Origin: Phreatobacter aquaticus
GTDB taxonomy: Bacteria; Pseudomonadota; Alphaproteobacteria; Rhizobiales; Phreatobacteraceae
Direction of reading: 5' to 3'
DNA: 64,000 nucleotides
Assembly: GCF_005160265.1 (NCBI RefSeq)
Contig: NZ_CP039865.1
Span: forward strand, 1,016,828 to 1,080,827
A program made the position numbers and the translations under genes. The notes under the pieces are model-generated. The model worked only from the letters and a program-made list of their open reading frames with translations. It was not told the origin of the DNA and did not search any database. Below, piece after piece: positions 45,019-53,942 of this stretch (position 1 is its first letter; each line of letters starts with the position of its first letter).

Positions 45019-47388
45019 TCACGAAGCCGGTGGCGGCGAGGCCGCCACCACGATTGTCCGGGCCTCGGCGAGATTGATCCCGCTCTCCCGGAACTTGCCG
45101 AGCACGGCGTAATAGATATCCGAGCGCACCCGGTCGAGATTGGACACCCGGTCGCAGAGCACCGAGAGATCGAAGTCGATGCCGATTTCGCTGACCCGGG
45201 TGATGTTGACGGTCGGCGTCGCGGATTTCAGCACATTGGGCTGGGCCTCGGCGGCTTCGCGCAATATCGCGAAGACCTGATCGAGATTGCTGTCGCGCGC
45301 CACCGACAGCCGGACCGTCGCCCGATGGGTCGCATCGATCAGCGAGCGGTTCTTGACGATCGACGAGACGATGTCGGAATTCGGCACGATGACGGTCGAG
45401 TTCTCGCCCAGCGCCAGCTCGGTCGCCCGGACGCTGATCTTGGTGACCCTGCCCTCTTCGCCCTTGACCACGATCGTGTCGCCGACCCGGATCGGCCGTT
45501 CGGCGAGCACGATCAGGCCGGCGACGAAATTCTGCACCACCTGCTGCAGACCGAAGCCGATGCCGACCGACAGCGCGCCGGCAACCAGCGCGACGTTCTG
45601 CAGCTGCACGCCGGCGACCGCCAGCGCGACCGTTGCCGCGATCATGAAGCCGGCATAGCCGGCGACCGTCGTCACCGAATGGTGCACGCCATCGTTCAGG
45701 CCGGTGCGCGGCAGCAATTGATGGTCCAGCCAGGACACGAACAGCCGGGTCACCAGCAGTCCGGCGCTGAACAGGATGATGGCGATGCCGGCAGCCCCGA
45801 TCCAGCCGCGAATCTCGCCGAAGCGCACCCCGAAGAACACGTCCTCGAACGGGTTCAGATAGCCGAATTCGAGGCCCCAGGGGCTGAACAGGACCAGGAT
45901 CGTGAAGACGACGGTCATCACCCGGAGCGCGCCGCCGATGACGGTGCCGGCGAGATCGATCGTGTTCGGACCGACGCCGAGAGCCCCCGACAGCTTGGTG
46001 TTCATCAGCGCATTGGGGGCCACCGCGTCGTAGAAGATCGTGTCCACTGCGACATAGACCAGGACGGCCAGGCACAGGATGACGGCCGTTGCGAGCGCCC
46101 GCCCGACAATGAAGCCGGACAGCGAGATGAAGCCCAGCGCCAGCGCGCCGATGATCACGACGGCCAGAAGCCAGAAGACCGGCCGCATCAGATGCAGCGG
46201 CAGCTTGATCAGCCCGCTCACCGGTGGATCGCTGACGCGCGGCTTGTAGCGGATCAGGACGGCGCCGCCGGTGACGGTGACCCACAGCGCGACAAGGGCG
46301 GTGACCGCCACGGTCACGGACAGATGGGTCTCGGCGAGCTGGACAATGCCGAGGGCGACGAGGCCGATCAGATAGGTCGCCAGAACGATGTCGAGGAACA
46401 CGACCGACCGGCCCGCCGTGCCGTCGTCGGTCTGGATGATCCGGTAGGCGGCCGCGCGCGGCGAAAACGCGGCATGGGTGGCGCCGGTGGCCACGCCATA
46501 GACGGCAATGGCGCCGGCGAGCCCCAGCAGGAAGGACTGGATGTCCTCCGGACCGACATCGAAGCGTGCAACCGCGATCCAGAGGATCAGCGACACCGCC
46601 GCATAGGGCACCGCGCGCACGACCAGCACCAGATAGGCATAGCCGACGATGCGGGCCTTGCTGGGCGCCGCCTCCGCCTCGGCGATGGCGCGGGCGCGGA
46701 ACCGCTCGAAGATGCGCCTGAGCCAAGTGAGCAGCCCAGCGACGGCGGCGGTGATTCCCAGCAGGGCGACCACCACCGGCCAGCTCTCGCGCTGGTCCAT
46801 TCCCCGCGACAGTTCCTGCGCCTTGAACGCCAGTCGCTCCCGGAGGTTTGGCATGCTCTGGTCGAAGAGCTGGCGCCAGAAGCGGGGATAGAGGACACTG
46901 TTCTGGTAGGTGAAGATGCGGCTGGTGAACAATTCGCGCCGCGCCTCGTTGATTTCGCCCCAGATCTGCTCGGCCTGGACCAGCAGCGCGCGGGTCGAGC
47001 GCAGCTGGCCGTCGATCTCGTTGACCACCGCCTGTTTCTGACTGCGCGATGCCGCGATGGCGGGCGCCTCCGCGGGAGCGCCCGCCGCCGGCGCAGGCCC
47101 GAGTTCGGTCAGCTGGGCCGCCTCGGACGTCAGCTTCTGCTGCAGATCGGCGACAATGGCCTTCAGCGTGTCGCGCACCGGCTCGATGCGCTCGCGCAGT
47201 TCCAGCAGCCCGCTGAAGCTTTCAGCCCGCGCCTCCTGCTCGGCTTCCACTTCCGAGATCACCGTGCGGGCATCGGCGATCTTCTTGCGGTCCTCGGCGT
47301 TGAGGGACTGGGCATGAAGCGCGGACGGCGCCACGGCGGTGAACAGCAGGCCAAGAGCCAGCATGACGGCCAGAATCAGGCGGGACAC
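45019..47388 (-). CDS. large mechanosensitive channel (MscS family, DUF3772 type)
   Basis: A 789-aa inner-membrane protein. After a signal peptide (residues 1-26, ALHA-Q) comes a periplasmic coiled-coil DUF3772 region to about 240, then some ten membrane segments. The C-terminal MscS core shows the pore helix and beta domain start (GALSVGIGFGLQQVVQNFVAGLIVLAERPIRVGD in part, residues about 590-625). It would release solutes on osmotic down-shock. The GTG start at 47388 is chosen because AAGGAG lies 8 nt upstream; the open frame beyond it has no coding look. Confidence 0.9.
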   Translation of the reverse strand: MSRLILAVMLALGLLFTAVAPSALHAQSLNAEDRKKIADARTVISEVEAEQEARAESFSGLLELRERIEPVRDTLKAIVADLQQKLTSEAAQLTELGPAPAAGAPAEAPAIAASRSQKQAVVNEIDGQLRSTRALLVQAEQIWGEINEARRELFTSRIFTYQNSVLYPRFWRQLFDQSMPNLRERLAFKAQELSRGMDQRESWPVVVALLGITAAVAGLLTWLRRIFERFRARAIAEAEAAPSKARIVGYAYLVLVVRAVPYAAVSLILWIAVARFDVGPEDIQSFLLGLAGAIAVYGVATGATHAAFSPRAAAYRIIQTDDGTAGRSVVFLDIVLATYLIGLVALGIVQLAETHLSVTVAVTALVALWVTVTGGAVLIRYKPRVSDPPVSGLIKLPLHLMRPVFWLLAVVIIGALALGFISLSGFIVGRALATAVILCLAVLVYVAVDTIFYDAVAPNALMNTKLSGALGVGPNTIDLAGTVIGGALRVMTVVFTILVLFSPWGLEFGYLNPFEDVFFGVRFGEIRGWIGAAGIAIILFSAGLLVTRLFVSWLDHQLLPRTGLNDGVHHSVTTVAGYAGFMIAATVALAVAGVQLQNVALVAGALSVGIGFGLQQVVQNFVAGLIVLAERPIRVGDTIVVKGEEGRVTKISVRATELALGENSTVIVPNSDIVSSIVKNRSLIDATHRATVRLSVARDSNLDQVFAILREAAEAQPNVLKSATPTVNITRVSEIGIDFDLSVLCDRVSNLDRVRSDIYYAVLGKFRESGINLAEARTIVVAASPPPAS

Positions 47389-47517
47389 GGGGCATACTCC
47401 TTCAGGACGGACGTCGAGCCTGCGTCGGTGCGCTTGCCGATTGCCCGCGGAGGCTGGCATGCGCGCCGGCAGACGCCCGCCGTAGTGGACACACGAGATC
47501 ACAATCGATGGCAACCG

Positions 47518-49407
47518 TCACCGCATCGCGGCGATGCAGCGCGCCATGGCCGGCCACAGCCTGTCACCGTCGAACAGCGGCAGGGTGACGAGGCCGCTCG
47601 GTGTGCGGATGATCAGCTGGTCGGCATTCTCGATACCTGACTGGAAGTTGCGCGCCGTCATCAGCCGGATCCAGGGACCGAAACCCTCGTCCACGACTTC
47701 GGCCGGGAATGTGTAGCTGCGCGTATTGGTGCCGAATTGGATCTGCACCTGGAACCGACGCGGCAGCCGGCGCAGATCGCCGCCATCGCGGAAGTCGATG
47801 ATGGCATTGCCGCCATCGACCGCGAACCGGACATTGCGCAGCATCTGGTCGTTGCTGTCGACGACGCAGCCAGTGGTGCGGCGGCCGTCCGGCAGGTCCG
47901 ACAGGCGCCGGATCTCCCAGGCACCGGCGCGTGCGAAGGGGAAGCGGAACACCTGACCCGAGCCCTGCTGGGCGGGCGGCGCATAGGCGACCGGCGGCTG
48001 CGGGGCCGGGCGCTGGGTCTGCTGCTGGCGCTGATAGTCGCGCTCAGCCTGGCGCATGGCGTCGTCCTGCGACGGGCCGAAGCTGGTCAGGCAGCCGTCA
48101 ACCGCGGGTTCGACCTCGCCATAGGTTGAGAGATCGAATGTGCGCGTCTCGCCGGTGCTGCCGAACTGAACCTCCATGGTCGTGGCGTCGCTCAGCGTGG
48201 TCGAAATCGCGTCGGGCAGGTCGGCCGCGACCCGGCCGCCATTGTGGCGGGCCTGCAGCTCGGTGGGGCCGCCGTTGCCCGGGATGAGTGTGACGGTCAG
48301 CGTGTCCTGCGTGCCATCCGGCGCACGATTGCCGGGGATGGAGAAGGCACGCCGGCCGCTGGTGTTCGGATAATAGCTGACGCGCAGCCCTTCATCCGGC
48401 GGCCCCTGCACCACGCAACGCAGCAGCCGGTTGCCCTGCATCTCGCGCGCCAGGGTGAAGCGGCCAGGTGCCGAATCCATACGGATCATCCGCGTCGCGG
48501 GCGCTTGAGGCGGCATCTGCTGGGCCTGCGGCGGCGGCGACCATTGCTGCTGGGCTTGCGGCGGCGGCGACCATTGCTGCTGGGCCTGCGGTGGCGGTGC
48601 GGGAGGCAGATCGATAGGGTCGTTCACCACCCATCCCTGCCCGCGACGGCCGCCACAAGGCTGCGTCGCCATGCGGGCATTGAGGCGCACCGGACCCTGA
48701 ACGCCGGCGCAGCTGTCCCGGCTCTGCAGCCGGTTGCCGCGCACGACGAATTCGTCATAGGCGTCCTGGCATCGCATGACCCACATATAGGTGGGTTCGC
48801 CGCCGACAGTTCCATCGACGCAAAGCGAGGGATTGGACGCAAGGCGGATACGCTTGGCCGGAGCGTCGACGATGAAGCGCGCACCGGGGCTGGAGCAATC
48901 GCCCAGGATCACGTTTGCTTCCGCCTGCGGCCGGGTGGCGACCATGCAGAACCCGCCATCGTCCTGGTTGAAGAAGGACACGGCGCGGCCGCGGCCGCCT
49001 CCCTGCTGCTGGGGCATCTGCTGCTGGGGCGCCTGGGCGAAGCCGCCCTGACCGCCACCCTGGGCCTGTGGCCGCTGGCCCATATCCCAGGCGCAGATCC
49101 GGCTCGACCCGTCGACCCAGCAGGCGCCCTGGCGCCGGACATCCCAGACCAGCGATTGCGGATTGCGCGGCGACGTGTCCTCGAAGAACGCGCGCCCCTC
49201 CCGGCTGCCGGGATCAACCGTGACTTTCGCGGTGCGGCTGCCCTGCCGGATGGTGAAATCGCCGCCATTCTCGGCCTGGAAGTCGCACTGCCCGTCGATA
49301 TAGGTCCGCCCCTCGAGCACGACGAGACAGTCGGCGGGACGCGCCTCGGCTGCGCCGACCGGCAGGAGCGCGGACAGCAGGATGCCGCTCAGGAAGTAAG
49401 TCTTCAT
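47518..49407 (-). CDS. large secreted protein of unknown function with ricin-like region
   Basis: A 629-aa protein with a signal peptide (residues 1-22, AAEA-R). Residues about 140-250 resemble a ricin-type beta-trefoil (for example SNPSLCVDGTVGGEPT and VMRCQDAYDEF). A Gln/Pro-rich linker holds two exact QQQWSPPPQA repeats. The C-terminal half has two similar beta-rich units, each starting near RLLRCVV and TTGCVVD, which suggests an internal duplication. Many Cys residues fit a periplasmic or extracellular place. Function unknown. Confidence 0.72.
   Translation of the reverse strand: MKTYFLSGILLSALLPVGAAEARPADCLVVLEGRTYIDGQCDFQAENGGDFTIRQGSRTAKVTVDPGSREGRAFFEDTSPRNPQSLVWDVRRQGACWVDGSSRICAWDMGQRPQAQGGGQGGFAQAPQQQMPQQQGGGRGRAVSFFNQDDGGFCMVATRPQAEANVILGDCSSPGARFIVDAPAKRIRLASNPSLCVDGTVGGEPTYMWVMRCQDAYDEFVVRGNRLQSRDSCAGVQGPVRLNARMATQPCGGRRGQGWVVNDPIDLPPAPPPQAQQQWSPPPQAQQQWSPPPQAQQMPPQAPATRMIRMDSAPGRFTLAREMQGNRLLRCVVQGPPDEGLRVSYYPNTSGRRAFSIPGNRAPDGTQDTLTVTLIPGNGGPTELQARHNGGRVAADLPDAISTTLSDATTMEVQFGSTGETRTFDLSTYGEVEPAVDGCLTSFGPSQDDAMRQAERDYQRQQQTQRPAPQPPVAYAPPAQQGSGQVFRFPFARAGAWEIRRLSDLPDGRRTTGCVVDSNDQMLRNVRFAVDGGNAIIDFRDGGDLRRLPRRFQVQIQFGTNTRSYTFPAEVVDEGFGPWIRLMTARNFQSGIENADQLIIRTPSGLVTLPLFDGDRLWPAMARCIAAMR
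48521..48597 (-). repeat. 30-bp tandem repeat in the Gln/Pro linker
   Basis: Two and a half copies of a 30-bp unit (48521-48550, 48551-48580, partial 48581-48597) that differ by only one or two bases. They encode the repeated decapeptide QQQWSPPPQA, so copy number can change without a frameshift. Confidence 0.85.
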
Positions 49408-50497
49408 CGGGAGACCCTGGAAGTATGGGAAGGATGCTCGGTCGTTCGACCGCGTTCATGTCTCAATTCGACCAATGCAGCTCAGTCCATCACGGCAACG
49501 CTTGGCGCCGACGAGGGGCTGCCATCGAACAGGCGCTGCATCGCGCTCGCTCGTTGGGTGAAGCCGGTCAAAGACAAAGGAAAACAGCGATGGCCCAAGG
49601 GAAGAGGCCGGGAAATCCACCTTCCGCCAGGGATGGTGTCGTATTCCCAAGATGTCATGTTGTCAGTCCGCAGAAAAACGCCAACCTGACCTTTGCACGC
49701 GCCGTTGCCGAGCCGAGCGAAGTCCCACGTGCCTTTTCTGCCGCGCGCCCAATTGCGCGTCAAGAGTAGAAAGACGCAGATTTTCATGATTTTTTAACGC
49801 ACGGCGCGTCCGTTTCTCAGCAATATTGATTGCCCATTTAGGTAATCTTGCCGCCAGGATTCGGAACATTCGACCCTGATGTGCGCGTACGCATGGCTTG
49901 CCGTGGCGAACGGCCACGACCTGGCACCCACTCTTCGCACTAGATTTGTACAAAATGCCCCCGTGGCTTCCACCCGGAAGCCCATATATGACCCGCGTGT
50001 GACGTCAATCTCCCGGAATGACTTGATATTACGATCGGTCGTGAGGTCATGAACAGAGATGTATTGATGGCGGAAAGGATACAGCGGGCCGGCGGGCATG
50101 CCTTGCCATCTGGAGAGGACGAAGACGCACCCTGCAAGCATCCTTGACTTCCCGACGGCCTGAGGCGAATTGCGACAACGCAGCCTGAACAGGACGTTCA
50201 GATACGCTTCACGACCCGGCCAGCACATTTGCTATGGACAGTTGATCGGTGGTCGTCAAAAGCTGACAGCAACAGCAACGCCTCCATCGACAACTGGAAT
50301 ACAACCACAGCGGGAAAACCTGACAGATGAAATGGATTGCTCTACCGCTGGTCATCAGCGCTGGTGTTGTCCGGCCCACCAGCCAGGATGTCTCCGCAAT
50401 CTGTGGCAACTCTCTCAAGGCGTGAGCCCGCCTTTCGCTGCGGCATGCCACCGCCTGGACCTGCAACCATCATCTCCACCTCATCGAGGATATTCGA
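49408..50497. other. 1.1-kb region without a supported gene
   Basis: Between a minus-strand secreted-protein gene and a plus-strand one lies about 1,090 nt with clearly lower GC than the rest, most of all at 49780-49860 and 49940-50070. Open frames exist on both strands but show Cys/Trp/Arg-rich, non-biased translations. Short symmetric elements: cggtcg-tt-cgaccg at 49439-49452, tttgtacaaa at 49945-49954, ctgaac-N5-gttcag at 50185-50201. It could be decayed transferred DNA, an untranslated RNA or a long control region. One candidate short gene (50327-50425) is listed separately. Confidence 0.5.
50327..50425 (+). CDS. candidate 32-aa peptide with signal-like N-terminus
   Basis: An ATG frame of 33 codons whose product starts MKWIALPLVISAGVV, which looks like the first part of a signal peptide, and stops at TGA 50423-50425. 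A weak purine tract lies about 12 nt upstream. It could be a leader peptide, a tiny secreted peptide, or the remnant of a broken exported protein; coincidence is quite possible. Confidence 0.22.
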   Translation: MKWIALPLVISAGVVRPTSQDVSAICGNSLKA

Positions 50498-50935
50498 ATG
50501 TCCCGCTTCGTCGTGTCGGCCGTCTTCGCCGTGGCCTGTTCCCTCCTGTCCGGTTCCGCCCAGGCGCAATATGCCGGGAACATGGATGATACCTGGCAAT
50601 CGGTGCTGCGCCGCTGGGTCGGCAATGGCTGGAAGCCCTTCCACGAGGGCGGCTACAATTTTCAGGCGCCGTCGATGGACGGCCGCCGTTTCGGTGCCGG
50701 ACTGCGCGCCGGCGAGCCCGTGACCTTTGTCGCCATTTGCGGCAACTGCACCACCGTCCGTCTCATCGTGCGTGACGCGTCCAACACGGTGCTCGTCGAT
50801 GTGACCCCGCGCAGCGGCCCGAGCACCGCCAGCCTGACGCCCCGGCAGACCAGCGCCGGCTCGATCCAGCTCATTCCCATCGAATGCCGGCGCGACACCT
50901 GCCCGGTGCGCTACACGTCTTTCACCCCGCGCTGA
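50498..50935 (+). CDS. small secreted protein of unknown function
   Basis: A 145-aa protein with a clean Sec signal peptide (residues 1-23, AQA-Q) and a mature part of about 122 aa that looks like a small all-beta domain. Four Cys (in AICGNCT and IECRRDTCP) could form two disulfides. GAGG lies 8 nt before the ATG. I do not recognise a family. It sits at the border of a low-GC non-coding stretch and converges on uraD with only 3 nt between. Confidence 0.75.
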   Translation: MSRFVVSAVFAVACSLLSGSAQAQYAGNMDDTWQSVLRRWVGNGWKPFHEGGYNFQAPSMDGRRFGAGLRAGEPVTFVAICGNCTTVRLIVRDASNTVLVDVTPRSGPSTASLTPRQTSAGSIQLIPIECRRDTCPVRYTSFTPR

Positions 50936-50938
50936 CCC

Positions 50939-51451
50939 CTAGGGCAGCAGATCCTTCAGCCTGAGCAGCGCGATCCGTTCCACCTGCTCAAGCGCCGTGG
51001 CAAATTCGGTCGCGGCATCGTTGCCGACGCGCGTCTCGAAGGCGGACCGGATCTCCGCCTTGGTCCGGCCCTTCACCGCGATGATGAAGGGGAAGCCGAA
51101 CTTCGCCGTATAGGCCTCGTTCAGGCGGGTGAAGTCGTCGCGTTCGGCATCGGTCAGCATGTTGAGGCCGGCGGAGGCCTGTTCGCCGGTCGATTCCGGC
51201 GTCAGACGTCCGGCCTGGGCGAGCTTGCCGGCGAGATCGGGATGGGCGCGGATCAGCGCCAGCCGCTCGGCCTCGCCGGATGCCCGCATCTTCGCCGTCA
51301 GGGCGGCGTGGAGGCCTTCCGCCGTATCGTTCGCAGCGGTCAGGCCGGCATCGAAGGCCTGTTCGGCAATCCAGGCCGAATGTTCGAACACACCGCCGAA
51401 ACGGGCGACGAAATCGGCCCGGCTCATCCGGGAGGGCGGAAGGACAGTCAT
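50939..51451 (-). CDS. uraD: 2-oxo-4-hydroxy-4-carboxy-5-ureidoimidazoline (OHCU) decarboxylase
   Basis: A 170-aa all-helical enzyme for the last step from urate to (S)-allantoin. Typical motifs are FEHSAWIAEQAF, the catalytic His in RAHPDLAGKL, NEAYTAKFGFPFIIAVKG and the final RIALLRL. The ATG at 51451 has GAGG 5 nt upstream and gives the usual family length. Urate oxidase and HIU hydrolase genes are not in the window. The upstream SH3 gene lies 70 nt away on the same strand. Confidence 0.92.
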   Translation of the reverse strand: MTVLPPSRMSRADFVARFGGVFEHSAWIAEQAFDAGLTAANDTAEGLHAALTAKMRASGEAERLALIRAHPDLAGKLAQAGRLTPESTGEQASAGLNMLTDAERDDFTRLNEAYTAKFGFPFIIAVKGRTKAEIRSAFETRVGNDAATEFATALEQVERIALLRLKDLLP

Positions 51452-51521
51452 GGGCGCCTCGATCTGGGGGCCGAATGCCTCGGCCACAGAATCCAAACCT
51501 AGCCGGTCGATCGGGCCCGCG

Positions 51522-52088
51522 TCACTCGATGGTTTCGTTGGGATAGACACCCCAGAGCCGGTTCTGCTCGATCCAGCCGTCGAAGCCCTCTCCGATGAGC
51601 CGGCACCAGCCGGCCCGGCAGGTCTTCACCACGCCCTGCACGCGCGGCTCGAGGCGGGCAACGATCCGGTCGCCGCCGGCGCGGTTCATCAGCGGCACGA
51701 GATCGGTCGAGTTGGCGCGCGGCTGCACCACGCCGGTGCGCTTGCCCGACAGCATGGAATGATAGACCCAGCTCTCGGTGCCCTCGTTGTCGCGGATGCG
51801 CCGCCAGTTCTCGAATTCGGCGGTGATTTCCACCGGCAGGCCGGCGCGCTGGTAGATCCAGATCACGCCGTGATCGCGGGTCGGCCCCATGCGGGCATTG
51901 ACCCGCTCGGACTTCAGGCTGACGAAGCGCGGCACGGGAAGACGCGTTGCCGAACCGAGCGGCCCGGCCTGCGCGGCGGCGGCCTGCGGCGGCACGGACC
52001 CCGTCGTCTCGGCGGCGCCCGCTCCGGTCGTCGCACAGCCAAGGATGGTCAGGGCCGCGACAGCCGCGGCAGCAAGTCCAGCACGCAT
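51522..52088 (-). CDS. SH3-domain lipoprotein
   Basis: A 188-aa exported protein. The N-terminus (MRAGLAAAAVAALTILGCATT) has a lipobox ILGC, so it is probably lipidated. The mature part holds two bacterial SH3-like units, about residues 60-120 (NARMGPTRDHGVIWIY) and 130-185, of the kind that bind peptidoglycan stem peptides. ATG at 52088 is preferred over a TTG two codons earlier. It may anchor or sense the cell wall. Confidence 0.82.
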   Translation of the reverse strand: MRAGLAAAAVAALTILGCATTGAGAAETTGSVPPQAAAAQAGPLGSATRLPVPRFVSLKSERVNARMGPTRDHGVIWIYQRAGLPVEITAEFENWRRIRDNEGTESWVYHSMLSGKRTGVVQPRANSTDLVPLMNRAGGDRIVARLEPRVQGVVKTCRAGWCRLIGEGFDGWIEQNRLWGVYPNETIE

Positions 52089-52273
52089 ACTCAAAACTCA
52101 CACAAAATGCCGCCAGACCCTTCCGAAAGACCGGGGTCGAGCCCGGATCAGGCGGCTTTGTCTGGCGCGACCCTTCTGATAGAGAGGGCCGGTCGGAAGG
52201 CAGTGTCGCCGTTCAGGGTTAAGACACGCTTGACGTGCAGACGAATTGCTCCTGACCCAGAGGCCTGAAGGGC

Positions 52274-53272
52274 ATGCCGAACCGCAAGAAGCCGCTCGTT
52301 GTCGTGACGCGCAAACTGCCGGATCAGATCGAGACCCGGATGCGCGAGCTGTTCGAGACCCGCCTCAACGTCGATGACCAGCCGATGAGCCACGCCGACC
52401 TCGTGGCAGCGGTGAAGGCAGCCGACGTCATCGTGCCGACGGTGACCGACAAGATTGATTCCGCCCTGCTGTCGCAGGCAGGCCCGCAACTGCGCCTGAT
52501 CGCCCAGTTCGGCAACGGCGTCGACAATATCGATGTCGCCACCGCCGTTCAGCGCGGCATCACCGTCACCAACACGCCGGGCGTGCTCACCGAAGACACT
52601 GCCGACATGACCATGGCGCTGGTTCTGGCCGTGCCGCGCCGCCTCGCCGAGGGTTTCGAGGTGCTGGAGCACGGCGAATGGGGCGGCTGGTCGCCGACCT
52701 GGATGCTCGGCAAGCGCATTTCCGGCAAGCGCCTGGGCATCATCGGCATGGGCCGCATCGGGCAGGCGCTGGCCAAGCGCGCCGGCGCCTTCGGCATGCA
52801 GATCCATTATCACAACCGCCGCCGCCTCTCCGAGAAGGTCGAGCAGGCGCTGAATGCGACCTATTGGGAAAGCCTCGACCAGATGCTGGCCCGCATGGAC
52901 ATCATCTCGGTCAATTGCCCGCATACGCCGGCGACCTATCACCTGTTGTCGGCGCGCCGCCTGAAGCTCCTCAAGAAGGAGGCCTTCGTGGTCAACACCG
53001 CGCGCGGCGAGATCATCGACGAGGCGGCGCTGACCCGCATGATCGAAGCTGGCGACATCGCGGGCGCGGGTCTCGATGTGTTCGAGAGCGAGCCGGCGGT
53101 CAATCCGCGCCTCCTGAAGCTCGCCAAGGCCGGCAAGGTCGTGCTGCTGCCCCATATGGGCTCGGCCACGATCGAGGGCCGCATCGACATGGGCGAGAAG
53201 GTCATCGTCAACATCAAGACCTATATGGACGGCCACAAGCCGCCGGACCGCGTCCTGCCCTCCATGCTGTGA
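52274..53272 (+). CDS. D-2-hydroxyacid dehydrogenase, glyoxylate/hydroxypyruvate reductase type
   Basis: A 332-aa NAD(P)-dependent dehydrogenase. The Rossmann glycines are in GIIGMGRIGQALAKRA, and the catalytic residues are the Arg of NTARGE, the Glu of FESEP and the His of PHMGSAT. It most resembles D-glycerate dehydrogenases/glyoxylate reductases. RRR downstream of the glycine motif (HYHNRRR) suggests NADPH use. With glcDEF just beyond, a role in the glycolate-glyoxylate interchange is likely. Confidence 0.88.
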   Translation: MPNRKKPLVVVTRKLPDQIETRMRELFETRLNVDDQPMSHADLVAAVKAADVIVPTVTDKIDSALLSQAGPQLRLIAQFGNGVDNIDVATAVQRGITVTNTPGVLTEDTADMTMALVLAVPRRLAEGFEVLEHGEWGGWSPTWMLGKRISGKRLGIIGMGRIGQALAKRAGAFGMQIHYHNRRRLSEKVEQALNATYWESLDQMLARMDIISVNCPHTPATYHLLSARRLKLLKKEAFVVNTARGEIIDEAALTRMIEAGDIAGAGLDVFESEPAVNPRLLKLAKAGKVVLLPHMGSATIEGRIDMGEKVIVNIKTYMDGHKPPDRVLPSML

Positions 53273-53438
53273 GGGCTGGCGGCAGCCGATTGAGGCCCGC
53301 CTCGATCAGGCGGCCGGCGGCCTGCTTTGATCCGATCCGGCTGGGTCGCGTAGATGGGGCGATCCGTCCGATCCGCGACGGGCCAAATCCGCGGGTTCCG
53401 GACGCAAGATCCGGCCGCCAGAGGAAACGGGTCCAGCC

Positions 53439-53837
53439 ATGCCGATCACCGCTTTCTACGCAGCCCTGCTCGTGCCGATCTTCCTTGTCCTGTCGCTGCG
53501 CGTCATCAATGGCCGGCGCGATGGCCGGGTCGCGCTGGGCGATGGCGGCGATCCCGGCCTGCTCCGCCGCATGCGCGTCCATGCCAATTTCGCTGAATAT
53601 GTGCCGCTGGCGCTGATCCTGATCGGCTTGGCCGAGAGCCTCGGCATCGGGCGCTGGATCATCCATGCGCTGGGGATCACCCTGCTCGCCGCCCGCCTTC
53701 TCCACGCCTATGGCGTCTCGCAACCAAAAGAGAATTTCAGGCTGCGGGTGGCCGGCATGATCTCGACCATCGCCGTGATTTCAACGGCGGCTTTGGCCTG
53801 TCTGCTGGGCGCCGTGTCGCGCGGGATTGGATTCTAA
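53439..53837 (+). CDS. MAPEG family membrane protein
   Basis: A 132-aa protein with about four hydrophobic helices. The family pattern R...HANFAEYVPLALIL (residues about 44-62) and RLLHAYG is clear. MAPEG proteins include glutathione transferases and peroxidases of eukaryotic membranes; bacterial members are mostly uncharacterised. It lies in a 166-nt and 105-nt gap context with no obvious operon partners. Confidence 0.87.
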   Translation: MPITAFYAALLVPIFLVLSLRVINGRRDGRVALGDGGDPGLLRRMRVHANFAEYVPLALILIGLAESLGIGRWIIHALGITLLAARLLHAYGVSQPKENFRLRVAGMISTIAVISTAALACLLGAVSRGIGF

Positions 53838-53877
53838 GGCTCTGGCGCCGAGCGATCAGACATCTCCGCTCATCTCT

Positions 53878-53933
53878 CTCTCCCCGCAGGCGGGGAGAGG
53901 TGATAATGGGAAAATACTGCCTCGAACCGAGGC
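53878..53933. repeat. palindromic repeat between MAPEG gene and glcF
   Basis: A member of the dispersed palindrome family, with perfect arms ctctccccgc / gcggggagag at 53878-53899. A second short hairpin, gcctcg-aac-cgaggc, follows at 53919-53933. Both lie between convergent genes and may act as bidirectional transcription barriers; no T-run is present. Confidence 0.6.
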
Positions 53934-53942
53934 CTCAGAACC

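Noticed and set aside
44945-46726. Long minus-strand open frame of almost 600 codons inside the MscS gene
   Set aside because: It is a shadow frame of the well-supported MscS channel; its translation is dominated by Arg, Ala and Pro with no domain.
49425-49769. 114-codon plus-strand open frame upstream of the large secreted gene
   Set aside because: It overlaps the divergent promoter area, has a low-complexity Arg/Gln-rich translation and no recognisable fold.
49945-49954. Palindrome tttgtacaaa as an operator or insertion target
   Set aside because: Ten bases of symmetry without a flanking gene, duplication or second copy is not enough evidence.
50185-50201. ctgaac-N5-gttcag as a LexA (SOS) box
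   Set aside because: The alphaproteobacterial LexA box is a direct repeat of GTTC with 7-nt spacing and the Gram-positive one has a 4-nt spacer; this fits neither, and no SOS gene follows.
49794-50228. 144-codon minus-strand open frame in the low-GC region
   Set aside because: The translation is rich in Cys, Trp, Arg and Ser with no domain pattern, codon positions lack the strong GC bias of neighbours, and no ribosome-binding site is seen.
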